A stretch of 64,000 nt of DNA, from positions 3,404,506 through 3,468,505 of the forward strand of contig OX638316.1 in the NCBI GenBank assembly GCA_951812525.1, read 5' to 3'. Origin of the DNA: an uncultured Poribacteria bacterium. Its GTDB lineage: Bacteria; Poribacteria; WGA-4E; WGA-3G. Shown here piece after piece: positions 1 to 8,153 of the stretch (position 1 is its first letter; every line of letters starts with the position of its first letter). The position numbers and the translations under genes are program-made. The notes under the pieces are model-generated. The model was given only the letters and a program-made list of their open reading frames with translations, ran no database searches and was not told where the DNA came from.

Positions 1-441
1 CCTATCGGTTGGAACGCACTCGAGTCACTTCGTATTGAAGCTGGCATGCCAAGATACGGAACAGAATTAACCGATGCTATTATCCCACTTGAGGCTGAGT
101 TGGAGCATGCTATTGATTTTGAGAAGGGGTGCTATATCGGGCAAGAAATTGTCGCACGGATGAAATATCGCGGGCATCCTAATCGCCTATTGCGTGGTAT
201 TAAAGTCGAAGGTATCTCAACATCGCCACAATGTCCCGAAATTCAACAAGATGCGCGAGTTTTCAGTGCAGACAAAGAGGTCGGTTGGATTACAAGTTCC
301 ACCTTTGCACCAACACTTGGAAAGCCGATTGCCTTGGCTTACGTTCGGATGGCAGTCACTGAGGCGGGAAGTCGTATTCAAATTGAGACATCGGAAGGAC
401 AGGTTGACGGTACGGTTGTGATGCTGCCCTTTTCGACGTAG
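1..441 (+). CDS. GcvT/YgfZ-like folate-binding protein, C-terminal part
   Basis: This is the 3' end of a gene that begins before the window; the frame is open from base 1 (Pro-Ile-Gly-Trp...). The visible 146 residues contain LRIEAGMPRYG and the KGCYIGQE signature, which marks the YgfZ/GcvT-like aminomethyltransferase fold. In YgfZ the Cys of KGCYxGQE is the conserved functional residue for tetrahydrofolate-dependent Fe-S cluster maintenance. A C-terminal barrel follows (GWITSSTFAPTLGKPIALAYV). The KGCYIGQE block favours YgfZ over a true glycine-cleavage T-protein, but the missing N-terminus prevents a firm choice. It ends 317 bp before the TRAP genes, so operon membership is doubtful. Confidence 0.85.
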   Translation, partial: PIGWNALESLRIEAGMPRYGTELTDAIIPLEAELEHAIDFEKGCYIGQEIVARMKYRGHPNRLLRGIKVEGISTSPQCPEIQQDARVFSADKEVGWITSSTFAPTLGKPIALAYVRMAVTEAGSRIQIETSEGQVDGTVVMLPFST

Positions 442-758
442 CTGCAGATGCTAAAACTTGCTATCGTAAATAGTCAAGATTGCTACCTAACGAATTCTGG
501 ACGTTGAACAAGGTTTTTTAAGTCGTTAAATCCTACATTGCTGAAAGCGACATTGACATGTTGGTGATGAGAGCCTACGGCAGAAAAAGTGTCCGAGAAT
601 TTTTCGTTGGCAGCGTTACACAACACTTGATTCAAGAGACAACGATCCCTCTCTTCCTTTACCATTGATAAGAATAGAGTGGTATCATATTTTCATCACG
701 ACTAATACCGTACCTACGGTAGAGGTCCATAACATGTATAGGAGGTAAATTTAAATCC
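442..758. other. Intergenic region, no gene supported
   Basis: This 317-bp stretch holds no convincing gene. A 60-codon open frame on the minus strand (483-665) has no ribosome-binding site and no family I recognise. The last 20 bases carry a strong Shine-Dalgarno (AGGAGGT, about 741-747) for the TRAP lipoprotein gene. A TATCAT hexamer near 681 could be a -10 box, but I see no good -35 for it. Confidence 0.5.
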
Positions 759-1667
759 ATGATACACAGAAAGTTTTGTTTTCGTATATTCATTTTATTA
801 CTCCTCCCGATACTCTTGGGCGGATGTGGTCTTGCCAAGTTGGCAAGCATTCAGGGAGAGAGCGATCTAACTGTGGTCGAGTCTACTCTCGAAGGAAACC
901 TCGGCACACTTGAGCGCTTGGCTAAACTTGGGAATGCAGGCATCATTGTTAAAGCAGCTCGTGCTTGTTCATCTTACGCTGGATTCTTTGAGGATAGAAT
1001 GGAGGAAGCTGAGATAGCAGGCGATATGGAGACCGCAGAAGAGATGCACGCGCAGGCACTTGACTACTATCAGCGTGCTGAAGGCTACGCCTTCAAAGTA
1101 CTCGCCGACTCGCATATAGCGTTCAGAGAACCAAGAACGGTCGAGATCCCTGTTTTTGAAAAGGCTCTTAAGAGGGTGAAGAAAAAACAGGTGGAACCCT
1201 TGTTTTGGGCAGCTTACGCTGTAGGACGCGGCATTAGCCTCCAGAAGGATGACCCGATGCAAGTAATTGACCTCGTTCGCGTGGAAAAGATGATGCGACG
1301 GGTCCTTGACTTGGATGAAACTTTCTACTATGGCAGCGCACATCTGTTCTATGCTGTCTATTACGGTGATCGATCCCCAACGATTGGCGGGAATCCAGAG
1401 AAGGCAAAAGAACACATTGCGCGCGTAGATGAGATTAATGACGGCAAATTCCTAATGAGCAAATACTATCTCGCCCGTTACTATGCCGTCCCTAAACAAG
1501 ATGCACAACTCTACAAGCAGGCTTTACAGGAAGTGCTTGATGCACCGTCGGACATCTATCCTGGCGAGGAAGCTGCGACTTCATTGGCAAAATCGCGTTC
1601 CAAACGCTGGCTCGATCAGGTTGATATGTTGTTTGATTTAGAAATGGAAGAAGGAGATGCAGAATAA
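759..1667 (+). CDS. TRAP transporter TatT-type lipoprotein (TPR-like)
   Basis: A 302-residue lipoprotein. A hydrophobic signal (residues 7-22) ends in the lipobox LGGC, so Cys23 should be lipidated and the protein membrane-tethered in the periplasm. The rest is helical and resembles the TatT component family. TatT was described in Treponema as a TPR-like trimer that docks with the TRAP solute-binding protein and may help shuttle hydrophobic ligands. The start is supported by AGGAGGT about 11 bases upstream. Its TAA stop overlaps the ATG of the next gene by one base, so the two are translationally coupled. No transported substrate can be read from the sequence. Confidence 0.85.
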   Translation: MIHRKFCFRIFILLLLPILLGGCGLAKLASIQGESDLTVVESTLEGNLGTLERLAKLGNAGIIVKAARACSSYAGFFEDRMEEAEIAGDMETAEEMHAQALDYYQRAEGYAFKVLADSHIAFREPRTVEIPVFEKALKRVKKKQVEPLFWAAYAVGRGISLQKDDPMQVIDLVRVEKMMRRVLDLDETFYYGSAHLFYAVYYGDRSPTIGGNPEKAKEHIARVDEINDGKFLMSKYYLARYYAVPKQDAQLYKQALQEVLDAPSDIYPGEEAATSLAKSRSKRWLDQVDMLFDLEMEEGDAE

Positions 1668-2710
1668 TGAAAACATACAAAGCAGACTATAAAGCACACG
1701 CCGCTACATTTCTAAGTGTGTTTCTACTGATTTTGGGGATGCTGTGCTTACCCGTAGCACAGATTGATGCCAAGAACGTTAAGTTCGCCACCCTCGCACC
1801 CAAGGGTTCCACATGGATGAACAATTTTGATGCGATGGGAAAAGAAATGCGCGCCAAAACGGACGGTAAACTCCGGCTCCGTATCTTTCCAAACGGGGTC
1901 CAAGGCGACGAACTTGATGTCGTTCGCAAGATGCGGGCAGGACTGCTCCACGCTGGTGCTATGACAGCCACCGGTCTCGGGGAAATACAGAAAGAAGTCC
2001 TGATTTTTCAACTTCCTCGGATGTTCAAAACCTACGATGAACTTGACTATGTCCGTGATTATCTCCAGGCGGATCTGGAAAAATCCTTTAAGGATGCCGG
2101 ATACATCTTACTCGGTATGGGAGACATCGGCTACTATTATATCTTCAGCAATCAACCAATTCGCACTATTGCCGATCTCCAATCATCAAGCGTCAAGATG
2201 TGGGCGCGTACATCCGACAGGATTGCCCTTGAGTTTTACAAGAATGCCAATATCGCAACTGTGCCAAGAGAGGTCACACAGGTGCTCCCTTCGCTCTACT
2301 CAGGACAGCTCAACACTGTAGCTGCATCGCCGTATGTCGCTGTGGCACTGCAGTGGTACGATCAATTCAAATACATGAGCGATCTGCCTGTTAATGTCGG
2401 GATCGGTGCTACAATCATAACAAAAGAAAGGTATGATGAGCTTCCACCGCTTGAGCAGAAAGTTTTGCGTGAAACGGCACAGGCATACCAGCACGATCTA
2501 ATTCAGAATATTCGCAAAGATAATGACAGGGCACTTGAGGCACTTCAAAAGAAAGCCGGTATTGAGGTGGTCGAATTTGCAGAAAGTGATCGAGAAGCTT
2601 GGGATGCCCTTGCCGTAGAAACCCATAACGCTTTAGTCGGTGAGATTTACTCCCAAGAGTTTCTTGACAAAATCAATAAGCTCTTACAGGAGTACCGAGA
2701 GAAAAATTAG
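1667..2710 (+). CDS. TRAP transporter substrate-binding protein (DctP/TatP family)
   Basis: A 347-residue periplasmic solute-binding protein. The N-terminus has a signal peptide (hydrophobic residues about 14-30, cleavage near AQIDA-KN). The mature start VKFATLAPKGSTWM and the MRAGLLHAGAMTATGLGEI region are typical of DctP proteins, as is the later VKMWARTSD segment that in the family contains the carboxylate-binding arginine. It is coupled by a 1-bp overlap to the TatT-like lipoprotein. The membrane subunits (DctQ, DctM) are not encoded downstream; a repeat-filled intergenic region follows. They may lie before the window or elsewhere. The ligand is unknown, though an organic acid or other carboxylated compound is likely for the family. 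Confidence 0.9.
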   Translation: MKTYKADYKAHAATFLSVFLLILGMLCLPVAQIDAKNVKFATLAPKGSTWMNNFDAMGKEMRAKTDGKLRLRIFPNGVQGDELDVVRKMRAGLLHAGAMTATGLGEIQKEVLIFQLPRMFKTYDELDYVRDYLQADLEKSFKDAGYILLGMGDIGYYYIFSNQPIRTIADLQSSSVKMWARTSDRIALEFYKNANIATVPREVTQVLPSLYSGQLNTVAASPYVAVALQWYDQFKYMSDLPVNVGIGATIITKERYDELPPLEQKVLRETAQAYQHDLIQNIRKDNDRALEALQKKAGIEVVEFAESDREAWDALAVETHNALVGEIYSQEFLDKINKLLQEYREKN

Positions 2711-2748
2711 GTAGAACTGACGCTAGCGTTAGTGAACCTGTCCTCAGC

Positions 2749-2771
2749 AGGCGCGCTTTCAAAGCGCGCCT
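2749..2771. repeat. Perfect 11-bp hairpin, palindromic repeat family
   Basis: AGGCGCGCTTT and its exact reverse complement flank a single C. It follows the TatP gene but has no T-run, so it is a weak terminator candidate. The design (short GC-rich arms, tiny loop, followed by CTCTCA) matches the other dispersed palindromes of this window. Confidence 0.7.
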
Positions 2772-2825
2772 CTCAAATTATGCTATAAAAATCCAAGGTG
2801 CTACTTTACATTTCCTGATCTCTTC

Positions 2826-2851
2826 TGTAGGCGGGATTTCCAAATCCCGAC
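2826..2851 (+). repeat. Dispersed palindromic repeat (CGGGATTT variant)
   Basis: TGTAGG and CGAC flanks surround the arms CGGGATTT and AAATCCCG. The flanks match the GTAGGAGCGATC family seen elsewhere, while the arms differ in a paired, complementary way. Confidence 0.8.
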
Positions 2852-2891
2852 TCTTAACTTATAACTTTTGTAAGAGGGTACTCCGATTCCT

Positions 2892-2936
2892 GACTTTCTA
2901 ACCAAACGGGTTAAAAATCCGAAAACCGAATAGCCC
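2892..2936 (+). repeat. Dispersed 45-bp repeat ending GAATAGCCC
   Basis: Begins GACTTTCTAACCAAACGG and ends CCGAATAGCCC. A near-identical 44-bp copy lies at 37683-37726, and shorter relatives of its 3' end occur around 10411-10428. It sits directly before the corrinoid protein gene. No coding potential is evident. Confidence 0.7.
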
Positions 2937-3014
2937 TAACGTTATCCGAAAATTCGGTTGCCATTTTTTCCTGCCTGTGCTATCTTATGTCTTCTGAGGA
3001 GGAATGCGAAACCC

Positions 3015-3773
3015 GTGGCATCCATTAATGACATCGCAAACGAATTTATCCGAGAAGAAATTGAAGAATACTTGGAACAGCCTGACGAAATAGAGTTGAC
3101 CATTGAGATGTTCACCCAGGCGACCGCAACAATGCAAGACATCGCTGCAGCGCTTATTGATGGTGACCATCATACCGTTGATGAATTGACGCTAGCCGCT
3201 TTGGAAGACGGGACAGAGGCACTGGAAATTATGGACGATGGACTCATCGCTGGGATGGGTATCGTCGGTATCAAGTTCCGGGAGAACTTCATTTTTGTTC
3301 CTGAAGTTTTAGCTTGTGCACGCGCAATGAAAGCAGGGATGGCATATATTGAGCCAATCCTCTCTGCTTCAGGCATTGATCCTATTGGGACAGTGATTAT
3401 GGGAACCGTCAAAGGCGACCTGCACGATATTGGCAAGAATCTGTGCATTATGATGCTCCGCGGTGCCGGTTTCGTCGTACACGATTTAGGCGTTGATACT
3501 TCTGAAGATGAGTTTATTGAAGCAGTTGAGGAGTATGGAGCACCGATTCTCGGTATGTCCGCACTCCTGACGACGACAATGCCGAATATGGGGAAAACAA
3601 TTGATGCCTTCATTGACGAAGATCTACGCGAAGAGGTAAAGATTATGGTGGGCGGTGCTCCTGTCACACAAATCTTTGCTGATGACATGGGTGCGGATGG
3701 ATACGGCAAGGACGCACTCGCATGTGTCGCTTTAGCTAAGAAGTTCCTTTTAGAACCAGATGAGGAGTGGTAA
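3015..3773 (+). CDS. Methyltransferase cognate corrinoid protein (MtbC/MtaC-like)
   Basis: A 252-residue cobalamin-binding protein. Residues 1-90 form the helical cap domain; residues 125-250 are a B12-binding Rossmann domain with DLHDIG (Asp135, His137, Gly140), the DxHxxG motif whose His ligates cobalt, and a GG motif at MVGGAPV. Such proteins carry a methyl group between a substrate-specific methyltransferase and an acceptor enzyme. I chose the GTG start because GAGGAGGA lies 11 bases before it and homologues start near here; an upstream in-frame TTG (2958) would add 19 residues without a ribosome site. The reductive activator and a homocysteine methyltransferase follow, giving a compact corrinoid C1 module. 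Confidence 0.9.
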   Translation: MASINDIANEFIREEIEEYLEQPDEIELTIEMFTQATATMQDIAAALIDGDHHTVDELTLAALEDGTEALEIMDDGLIAGMGIVGIKFRENFIFVPEVLACARAMKAGMAYIEPILSASGIDPIGTVIMGTVKGDLHDIGKNLCIMMLRGAGFVVHDLGVDTSEDEFIEAVEEYGAPILGMSALLTTTMPNMGKTIDAFIDEDLREEVKIMVGGAPVTQIFADDMGADGYGKDALACVALAKKFLLEPDEEW

Positions 3774-3795
3774 ACTCAGATAAGCTCCTCACTCT

Positions 3796-3821
3796 GGTAG
3801 GCGAGGTTTCCTAACCTCGAC
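3796..3821 (+). repeat. Dispersed palindromic repeat (CGAGGTT variant)
   Basis: GGTAGG and CGAC flank the arms CGAGGTT and AACCTCG. It lies between the corrinoid protein and its activator. Interrupted or variant copies occur near 50460, 53443, 36794 and 11613. Confidence 0.8.
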
Positions 3822-3862
3822 AATGCACGATGTATCGGTAATTGTAAAACCTACTATAAAAC

Positions 3863-5752
3863 ATGAAAAAAATAGACAAAGCCGAATACGAAAAACGCCT
3901 AAATAAAATTACGAAGATTTTTGAGGGATTGGTTGTTCACGCTGATGTCCAAGCGACCTACCGGTGTCCCTACAAAAATCGGTTCGACCACTGCACAGCG
4001 AAATTCGGCTGTCGAAACCAACGAAAAATTGATGAGGGGACAGGACTCCTATGTGTCGGCGACGATAAATTAGATTATCGGAGCGCATGGGAGACTGAAG
4101 AAGCCGACCAACTCTCCGAATTCCACGGCACAGTCACATCCGACGGAAAAGTCCATCAACTCACACCAGGAAAAACCATTTTTGACTACGCAGACGACTT
4201 AGAAGTGCAGGTACCGACTTCCTGTTTCCGAACCGGACAGTGCCATGAATGTATCGTTGAAATCAAACGTGGAATGGACGCACTCCAGCCACCAAACGAA
4301 GCAGAGGCTTTCCTACGGGATAACTACCGTCTCGCCTGCCAAGCTGTCGTCCTTGATGTCGATAAAGACATCGAGTTTACCACACTCCGACGCACCCCCA
4401 GAATTCTAACGCATGCAATTACAGATGACAACGAAACGCCGGAGCTGAATCCGCGGGTTAGCCATCGCGACGGAGCCGTCTATTATGGCGACGAAGCTAT
4501 TGACCGTTACCGAGGACATCTTTATGGGTTAGCCATAGACATCGGAACAACGACGGTAGTAGCAAATCTCGTCGATTTTGAGACTGGGAAAACCGTCTCT
4601 GTCAGTTCTTTTGAAAACCCCCAGCGTTTTGGTGGAAGCGATATCATGAACCGCATCTCTTACGACGGTGAATTTCAAGGAGAACTACGCCGTTCGCTTA
4701 TCGCTGCGCTAAACAGCGAGATCATGGAGATGTGCACGCGCCACGATTTCGTACGTCAGGAAATTTATGAGATCGTTGTTGCTGGTAATACAACTATGCG
4801 TGATATTTTCTTCAAACAGGATGTCCAAAGCATCGGACAAAAGCCATATAAGTCCCTGATTGAACACGAATATCGTGACGGACTCCGTTCAACCACTTCC
4901 CTTACTGAAAAGACACGCCGCTTGGGTCTCCGTGCGAATCCGAAAGCGATGGTGTACAGTCTGCCGCTGATTGCAAGCCATGTCGGCGCGGATGTCGCCG
5001 CAGATTTGGTCTCAATTGACATTCCATCATCGGATGAGATTATCATGTTGGTTGATGTCGGGACGAATACAGAAGTCATCGTTGGAAATGCGAAAAGGAT
5101 GGTCGCTGCGTCATGCCCCGCCGGTCCCGCATTTGAGGGTGGCGGCATTGAATACGGGATGCCCGCTTATCCCGGTGCTATTGAATCTGTCAAGTGGGAT
5201 GGCAATCAGTTCGGTTATGATACGATTGATGGAGAAACCCCCGAAGGGTTATGCGGTTCTGGATTAATTTCTCTACTCGCTGAACTCCGACGAAACGATC
5301 AGATGAGTCCCAAAGGCGTTTTTGCAGACAGAAAGCAGCGTATTATGTCAATCTTGCCAGAACACGGTATTACGCTCTCACGCGACGATGCCAGCAATCT
5401 CGCACAAGCAAAGGCAGCAAACTATTGTGGGCAATACATCGTTTTACGGCACTTCGGATGCGTTCCAGAAGACATTACAACACTCTTTTTAGCAGGGGGC
5501 TTTGCCAATTATGTCAATCTACAGGATGCTGTTGAAATCGGATTCCTTGCCCCTGTCCCGGAAGCAAATGTTGTCAAGCTCGGCAACGCTGCAGTAGCCG
5601 GTGCAACTGCTGTCCTCCTTTCCGAGAAAAAACGCGCAAATATTGAAGCACTCGTCAACAATATCGAACACATTGAATTAGAGACCACACCCGATTTCTT
5701 TGAGATATTCGTAGAAGGCTGCCAATTCAAACCGATGCCAGACGCTCTATAG
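3863..5752 (+). CDS. Corrinoid activation protein, ferredoxin-ASKHA fusion (RACE/RamA-like)
   Basis: A 629-residue cytoplasmic protein. Residues about 30-65 hold a cysteine-rich segment (Cys35, 44, 50, 64). Residues 90-175 are a plant-type [2Fe-2S] domain with Cys121, Cys127, Cys130 and Cys159. From about 225 there is an ASKHA ATPase (DUF4445 type) with the phosphate motif DIGTTTV and a second, DVGTNTE. Known relatives (RACo, reductive activators of corrinoid enzymes) couple ATP hydrolysis to electron transfer and return inactive Co(II) to Co(I). Its place between the corrinoid protein and a methyltransferase fits this job. No Shine-Dalgarno precedes the ATG. The N-terminal cysteine cluster is an addition to the basic RACo layout. 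Confidence 0.9.
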   Translation: MKKIDKAEYEKRLNKITKIFEGLVVHADVQATYRCPYKNRFDHCTAKFGCRNQRKIDEGTGLLCVGDDKLDYRSAWETEEADQLSEFHGTVTSDGKVHQLTPGKTIFDYADDLEVQVPTSCFRTGQCHECIVEIKRGMDALQPPNEAEAFLRDNYRLACQAVVLDVDKDIEFTTLRRTPRILTHAITDDNETPELNPRVSHRDGAVYYGDEAIDRYRGHLYGLAIDIGTTTVVANLVDFETGKTVSVSSFENPQRFGGSDIMNRISYDGEFQGELRRSLIAALNSEIMEMCTRHDFVRQEIYEIVVAGNTTMRDIFFKQDVQSIGQKPYKSLIEHEYRDGLRSTTSLTEKTRRLGLRANPKAMVYSLPLIASHVGADVAADLVSIDIPSSDEIIMLVDVGTNTEVIVGNAKRMVAASCPAGPAFEGGGIEYGMPAYPGAIESVKWDGNQFGYDTIDGETPEGLCGSGLISLLAELRRNDQMSPKGVFADRKQRIMSILPEHGITLSRDDASNLAQAKAANYCGQYIVLRHFGCVPEDITTLFLAGGFANYVNLQDAVEIGFLAPVPEANVVKLGNAAVAGATAVLLSEKKRANIEALVNNIEHIELETTPDFFEIFVEGCQFKPMPDAL

Positions 5753-5764
5753 CGGTGGAATTCC

Positions 5765-5838
5765 AGCCCCAGCGGGGCGGCAGGTGTATAGCATAGCCCA
5801 TCCAAGAAATAAAACACGAGCCCCAGCGGGGCGACAGG
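5765..5838. repeat. Two copies of AGCCCCAGCGGGGCG palindrome
   Basis: Copies at 5765-5784 and 5819-5838 share AGCCCCAGCGGGGCG followed by RCAGG. Each folds as GCCCC/GGGGC with an AGC loop. The 34-bp spacer shows no gene. Repeats of this kind are common between genes in many environmental bacteria. Confidence 0.75.
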
Positions 5839-5910
5839 GGAGTAGAAGCGATTGCTTTCTAATATCCGGTTCGGAAGATCAAAAAACCATCATTTTGACA
5901 AAGGAAAACA

Positions 5911-6939
5911 ATGAGCGAAAACCCAATAGTTAAAAAACTCCCCTTTCAAGAACGCTTAAAATCTAATACACCCATTTTGTATGATGGCGGGTTCGGCTCC
6001 CAATTGTTCTCACGAGGTATTGAACTTGTGAATAGCGCACTCGCCAATGAATTACATCCGACGGCAGTTGTTGACATCCACTCAGATTATATCAACGCTG
6101 GTGCTGACGCAATTGGAACGAATACCTTTGTAGCATCACCGCTTCACCTGGAAATGGCAGGGCAAGATACATTGGATGCTCAACGTCTTATCCGGTCAGC
6201 TGTTCAGCATGCGAAGGATGCCATTGAACAGAGCGGTAGAGATGTCTACATCGCCGGTTCTGTCGGACCCTCTCCCGGCGCGATTGAAGCGGATAGTGGT
6301 GATACCACTTTCGGCATTCCAAACACAGACGCCAGAGAGGCGCACAAATTAGTTATCCATACCCTCGCAGAAGCAGGTGTGGATTTCCTCTGTCTTGAAA
6401 CAATGTTTTCCGCGAAAGAGGCAGCTATGGCTGTGGAGGTCGCGCGTAAGACGGGTCTTCCTATCGCAGTAAACTTGACATACAAATGGACGAAAGAGCG
6501 GCGAAGCGGCAACATAGTTTATCGCACAGATTGGGGGAATTCTCCAGCAGATCTGCTGGATATTCTCACACAGGGCGAATTTTCAGATGGAGACTCGTTA
6601 TTAGATGCTGTGAGCATCATTGGTGTAAATTGCGGTGCCGAATCCAGACGTGATGAGCATACCGGAATGCCTTATGCAATCACTGGTACCGAGCAGCTCC
6701 AAGCCGCACTGAATGACAGAGAAGTTCAAGGTAAGCGGATGATGGCTTATCCAAACGCCGGCATGCCGAAGCTTGATGAAAACCATCAGACCGTCTATAC
6801 TCAGACCCCCGAACAGATGGCGAGTCATATCCCTACACTCCTTGAAACAGGTGCCTATTTAGTAGGTGGATGTTGCGGCACAACACCAATGCATATCAAA
6901 GCGTTCCGTGAAGCAATGTCGTCCTACCATTCCGTATAA
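5911..6939 (+). CDS. Zinc-dependent homocysteine S-methyltransferase family protein
   Basis: A 342-residue barrel enzyme of the homocysteine methyltransferase family (MetH N-terminal domain, betaine-homocysteine methyltransferase). YDGGFGSQL near the start, AIGTNTF in the first third, IGVNCG near residue 240 and GGCCGTTP near residue 322 are the expected motifs; the Cys of NCG and the CC pair bind the catalytic zinc. AAAGGA sits 6 bases before the ATG. With the preceding corrinoid protein and activator it could form the homocysteine-methylating half of a methyl-transfer chain. It lacks the cobalamin and folate domains of full MetH, consistent with use of a separate corrinoid protein. Direct use of a small methyl donor is the alternative. 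Confidence 0.88.
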   Translation: MSENPIVKKLPFQERLKSNTPILYDGGFGSQLFSRGIELVNSALANELHPTAVVDIHSDYINAGADAIGTNTFVASPLHLEMAGQDTLDAQRLIRSAVQHAKDAIEQSGRDVYIAGSVGPSPGAIEADSGDTTFGIPNTDAREAHKLVIHTLAEAGVDFLCLETMFSAKEAAMAVEVARKTGLPIAVNLTYKWTKERRSGNIVYRTDWGNSPADLLDILTQGEFSDGDSLLDAVSIIGVNCGAESRRDEHTGMPYAITGTEQLQAALNDREVQGKRMMAYPNAGMPKLDENHQTVYTQTPEQMASHIPTLLETGAYLVGGCCGTTPMHIKAFREAMSSYHSV

Positions 6940-7003
6940 AACAGTTGCTAATACACTGATATATTTGCGTCGAGACGATGGATTCGCTAAAGGAAAAAAT
7001 CTT

Positions 7004-7558
7004 TTGGAAACGGTAACACTTACCTATAAAAGACCTCCCAACCGAGTTAATCATTTTGAACAGCACCTGCTTTACGTAGACGATGATGTTATTATTACGT
7101 CTCAACGCCTTAGACCCTCCTCACCCATAGTCCAAAATGGCGAAACGGTTTTAGGAGATAACTTCGCCGCCGTGTGGTTTGTATTTACCGGACTATGGTA
7201 CGATGTAGGTAAAGTTTATAATCTGAATAACGAATGGACCGGTTATTATTGCGACGTTCTGAAACCGGTTAAGCGAAGCATAAATGTAGAGGGTAAACTT
7301 AACCTTTTTGAGATAACCGACCTCTTTTTAGATCTGTGGATAAATCCAGACGGCACCTATGAGATCCAGGATGAGGACGAGTTTGAAGATGCCGTTCGAG
7401 AAGGTGCGATTGACGCTGAATTAGAAAGAAAGGCGTGGGATGTCTTGAAAGCGTTAATCGCTGACGTAGAAGCAGGTCATTTAGAATCTCGTATGCAAGC
7501 TGTGTGTAGTAAAGCCCAACTCCCCGATTTATCGGACTATGTGGCAAAGTTACCTTAA
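7004..7558 (+). CDS. DUF402 domain protein, first of two tandem copies
   Basis: A 184-residue protein matching the DUF402 fold (GDNFAAVWFVFTGLWYDVGKVY, EWTGYYCDVL, then FLDLWINPDGTYEIQDEDEFEDA). Characterised DUF402 proteins are nucleoside di-/triphosphate phosphatases or the fosfomycin-pathway enzyme FomD, with an acidic metal site like the Asp/Glu cluster here. I chose the TTG start because it aligns with the ATG of the next gene (METVTL against METITL) and AAAGGA lies about 8 bases upstream. The neighbouring copy is clearly paralogous and shares one 76-bp identical block. The actual substrate is unknown. Confidence 0.8.
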   Translation: METVTLTYKRPPNRVNHFEQHLLYVDDDVIITSQRLRPSSPIVQNGETVLGDNFAAVWFVFTGLWYDVGKVYNLNNEWTGYYCDVLKPVKRSINVEGKLNLFEITDLFLDLWINPDGTYEIQDEDEFEDAVREGAIDAELERKAWDVLKALIADVEAGHLESRMQAVCSKAQLPDLSDYVAKLP

Positions 7559-7577
7559 AAAATGTTTTGGGGTTGGA

Positions 7578-8132
7578 ATGGAAACAATAACCCTTATCTA
7601 TAAGTGGCTCCCTGATCGGGTACATCACTCTCAACAACTATTACTTTATGCGGACGAAGATGTTATTGTTACAGTGCAGCAGGTTAATCCTTCTTCACCT
7701 ATAATTCAAAAAAGTGAGACGGTTTTAGGCGACAACTTCTCTGTGGTCTGGTTTGTGTTTACAGGTCTGTGGTATGGTGTTGCTAAAGTTTATAATCTGA
7801 ATAGTGAGTGGACCGGGTATTACTGTGATATTATGGAGCCGGTCAGGCGAGACACAGATGTAGCACGAAAACCTAATTATTTTCAGATAACCGATCTGTT
7901 CTTGGATCTGTGGATAAATCCAGACGGCACCTATGAGATCCAGGATGAGGACGAGTTTGAAGATGCCGTTCGAGAAGGTGTAATTAACACTGAATTGGAG
8001 AGAAAAGCCCAAGGCGCACTGAAAGCATTAATCGCTGAGGTTAAATCCGGATGTTTGGAGCATCGTTTACAAGAGGTAGTGCATAGAGCGGAGTTTACCG
8101 ATTTGCGGGAGAGTATAAAAAAGTTACTTTAG
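7578..8132 (+). CDS. DUF402 domain protein, second tandem copy
   Basis: Also 184 residues and collinear with the preceding gene through its whole length; only 19 bp separate them. The divergence is highest at the N-terminus and C-terminal helix, while the acidic block DLWINPDGTYEIQDEDEFEDAVREG (shown in part) is identical in both proteins. An upstream ATG (7539) would overlap the previous gene by 20 bp and add 13 residues without a homologous counterpart, so ATG 7578 is preferred. The likely activity is a metal-dependent nucleotide phosphatase, by family only. Confidence 0.8.
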   Translation: METITLIYKWLPDRVHHSQQLLLYADEDVIVTVQQVNPSSPIIQKSETVLGDNFSVVWFVFTGLWYGVAKVYNLNSEWTGYYCDIMEPVRRDTDVARKPNYFQITDLFLDLWINPDGTYEIQDEDEFEDAVREGVINTELERKAQGALKALIAEVKSGCLEHRLQEVVHRAEFTDLRESIKKLL

Positions 8133-8153
8133 GAATCGAAGGGGGACAAAGAT

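Noticed and set aside
483-665. Minus-strand 60-codon open frame
   Set aside because: No ribosome-binding site, no recognised family, and it lies in an ordinary intergenic gap.
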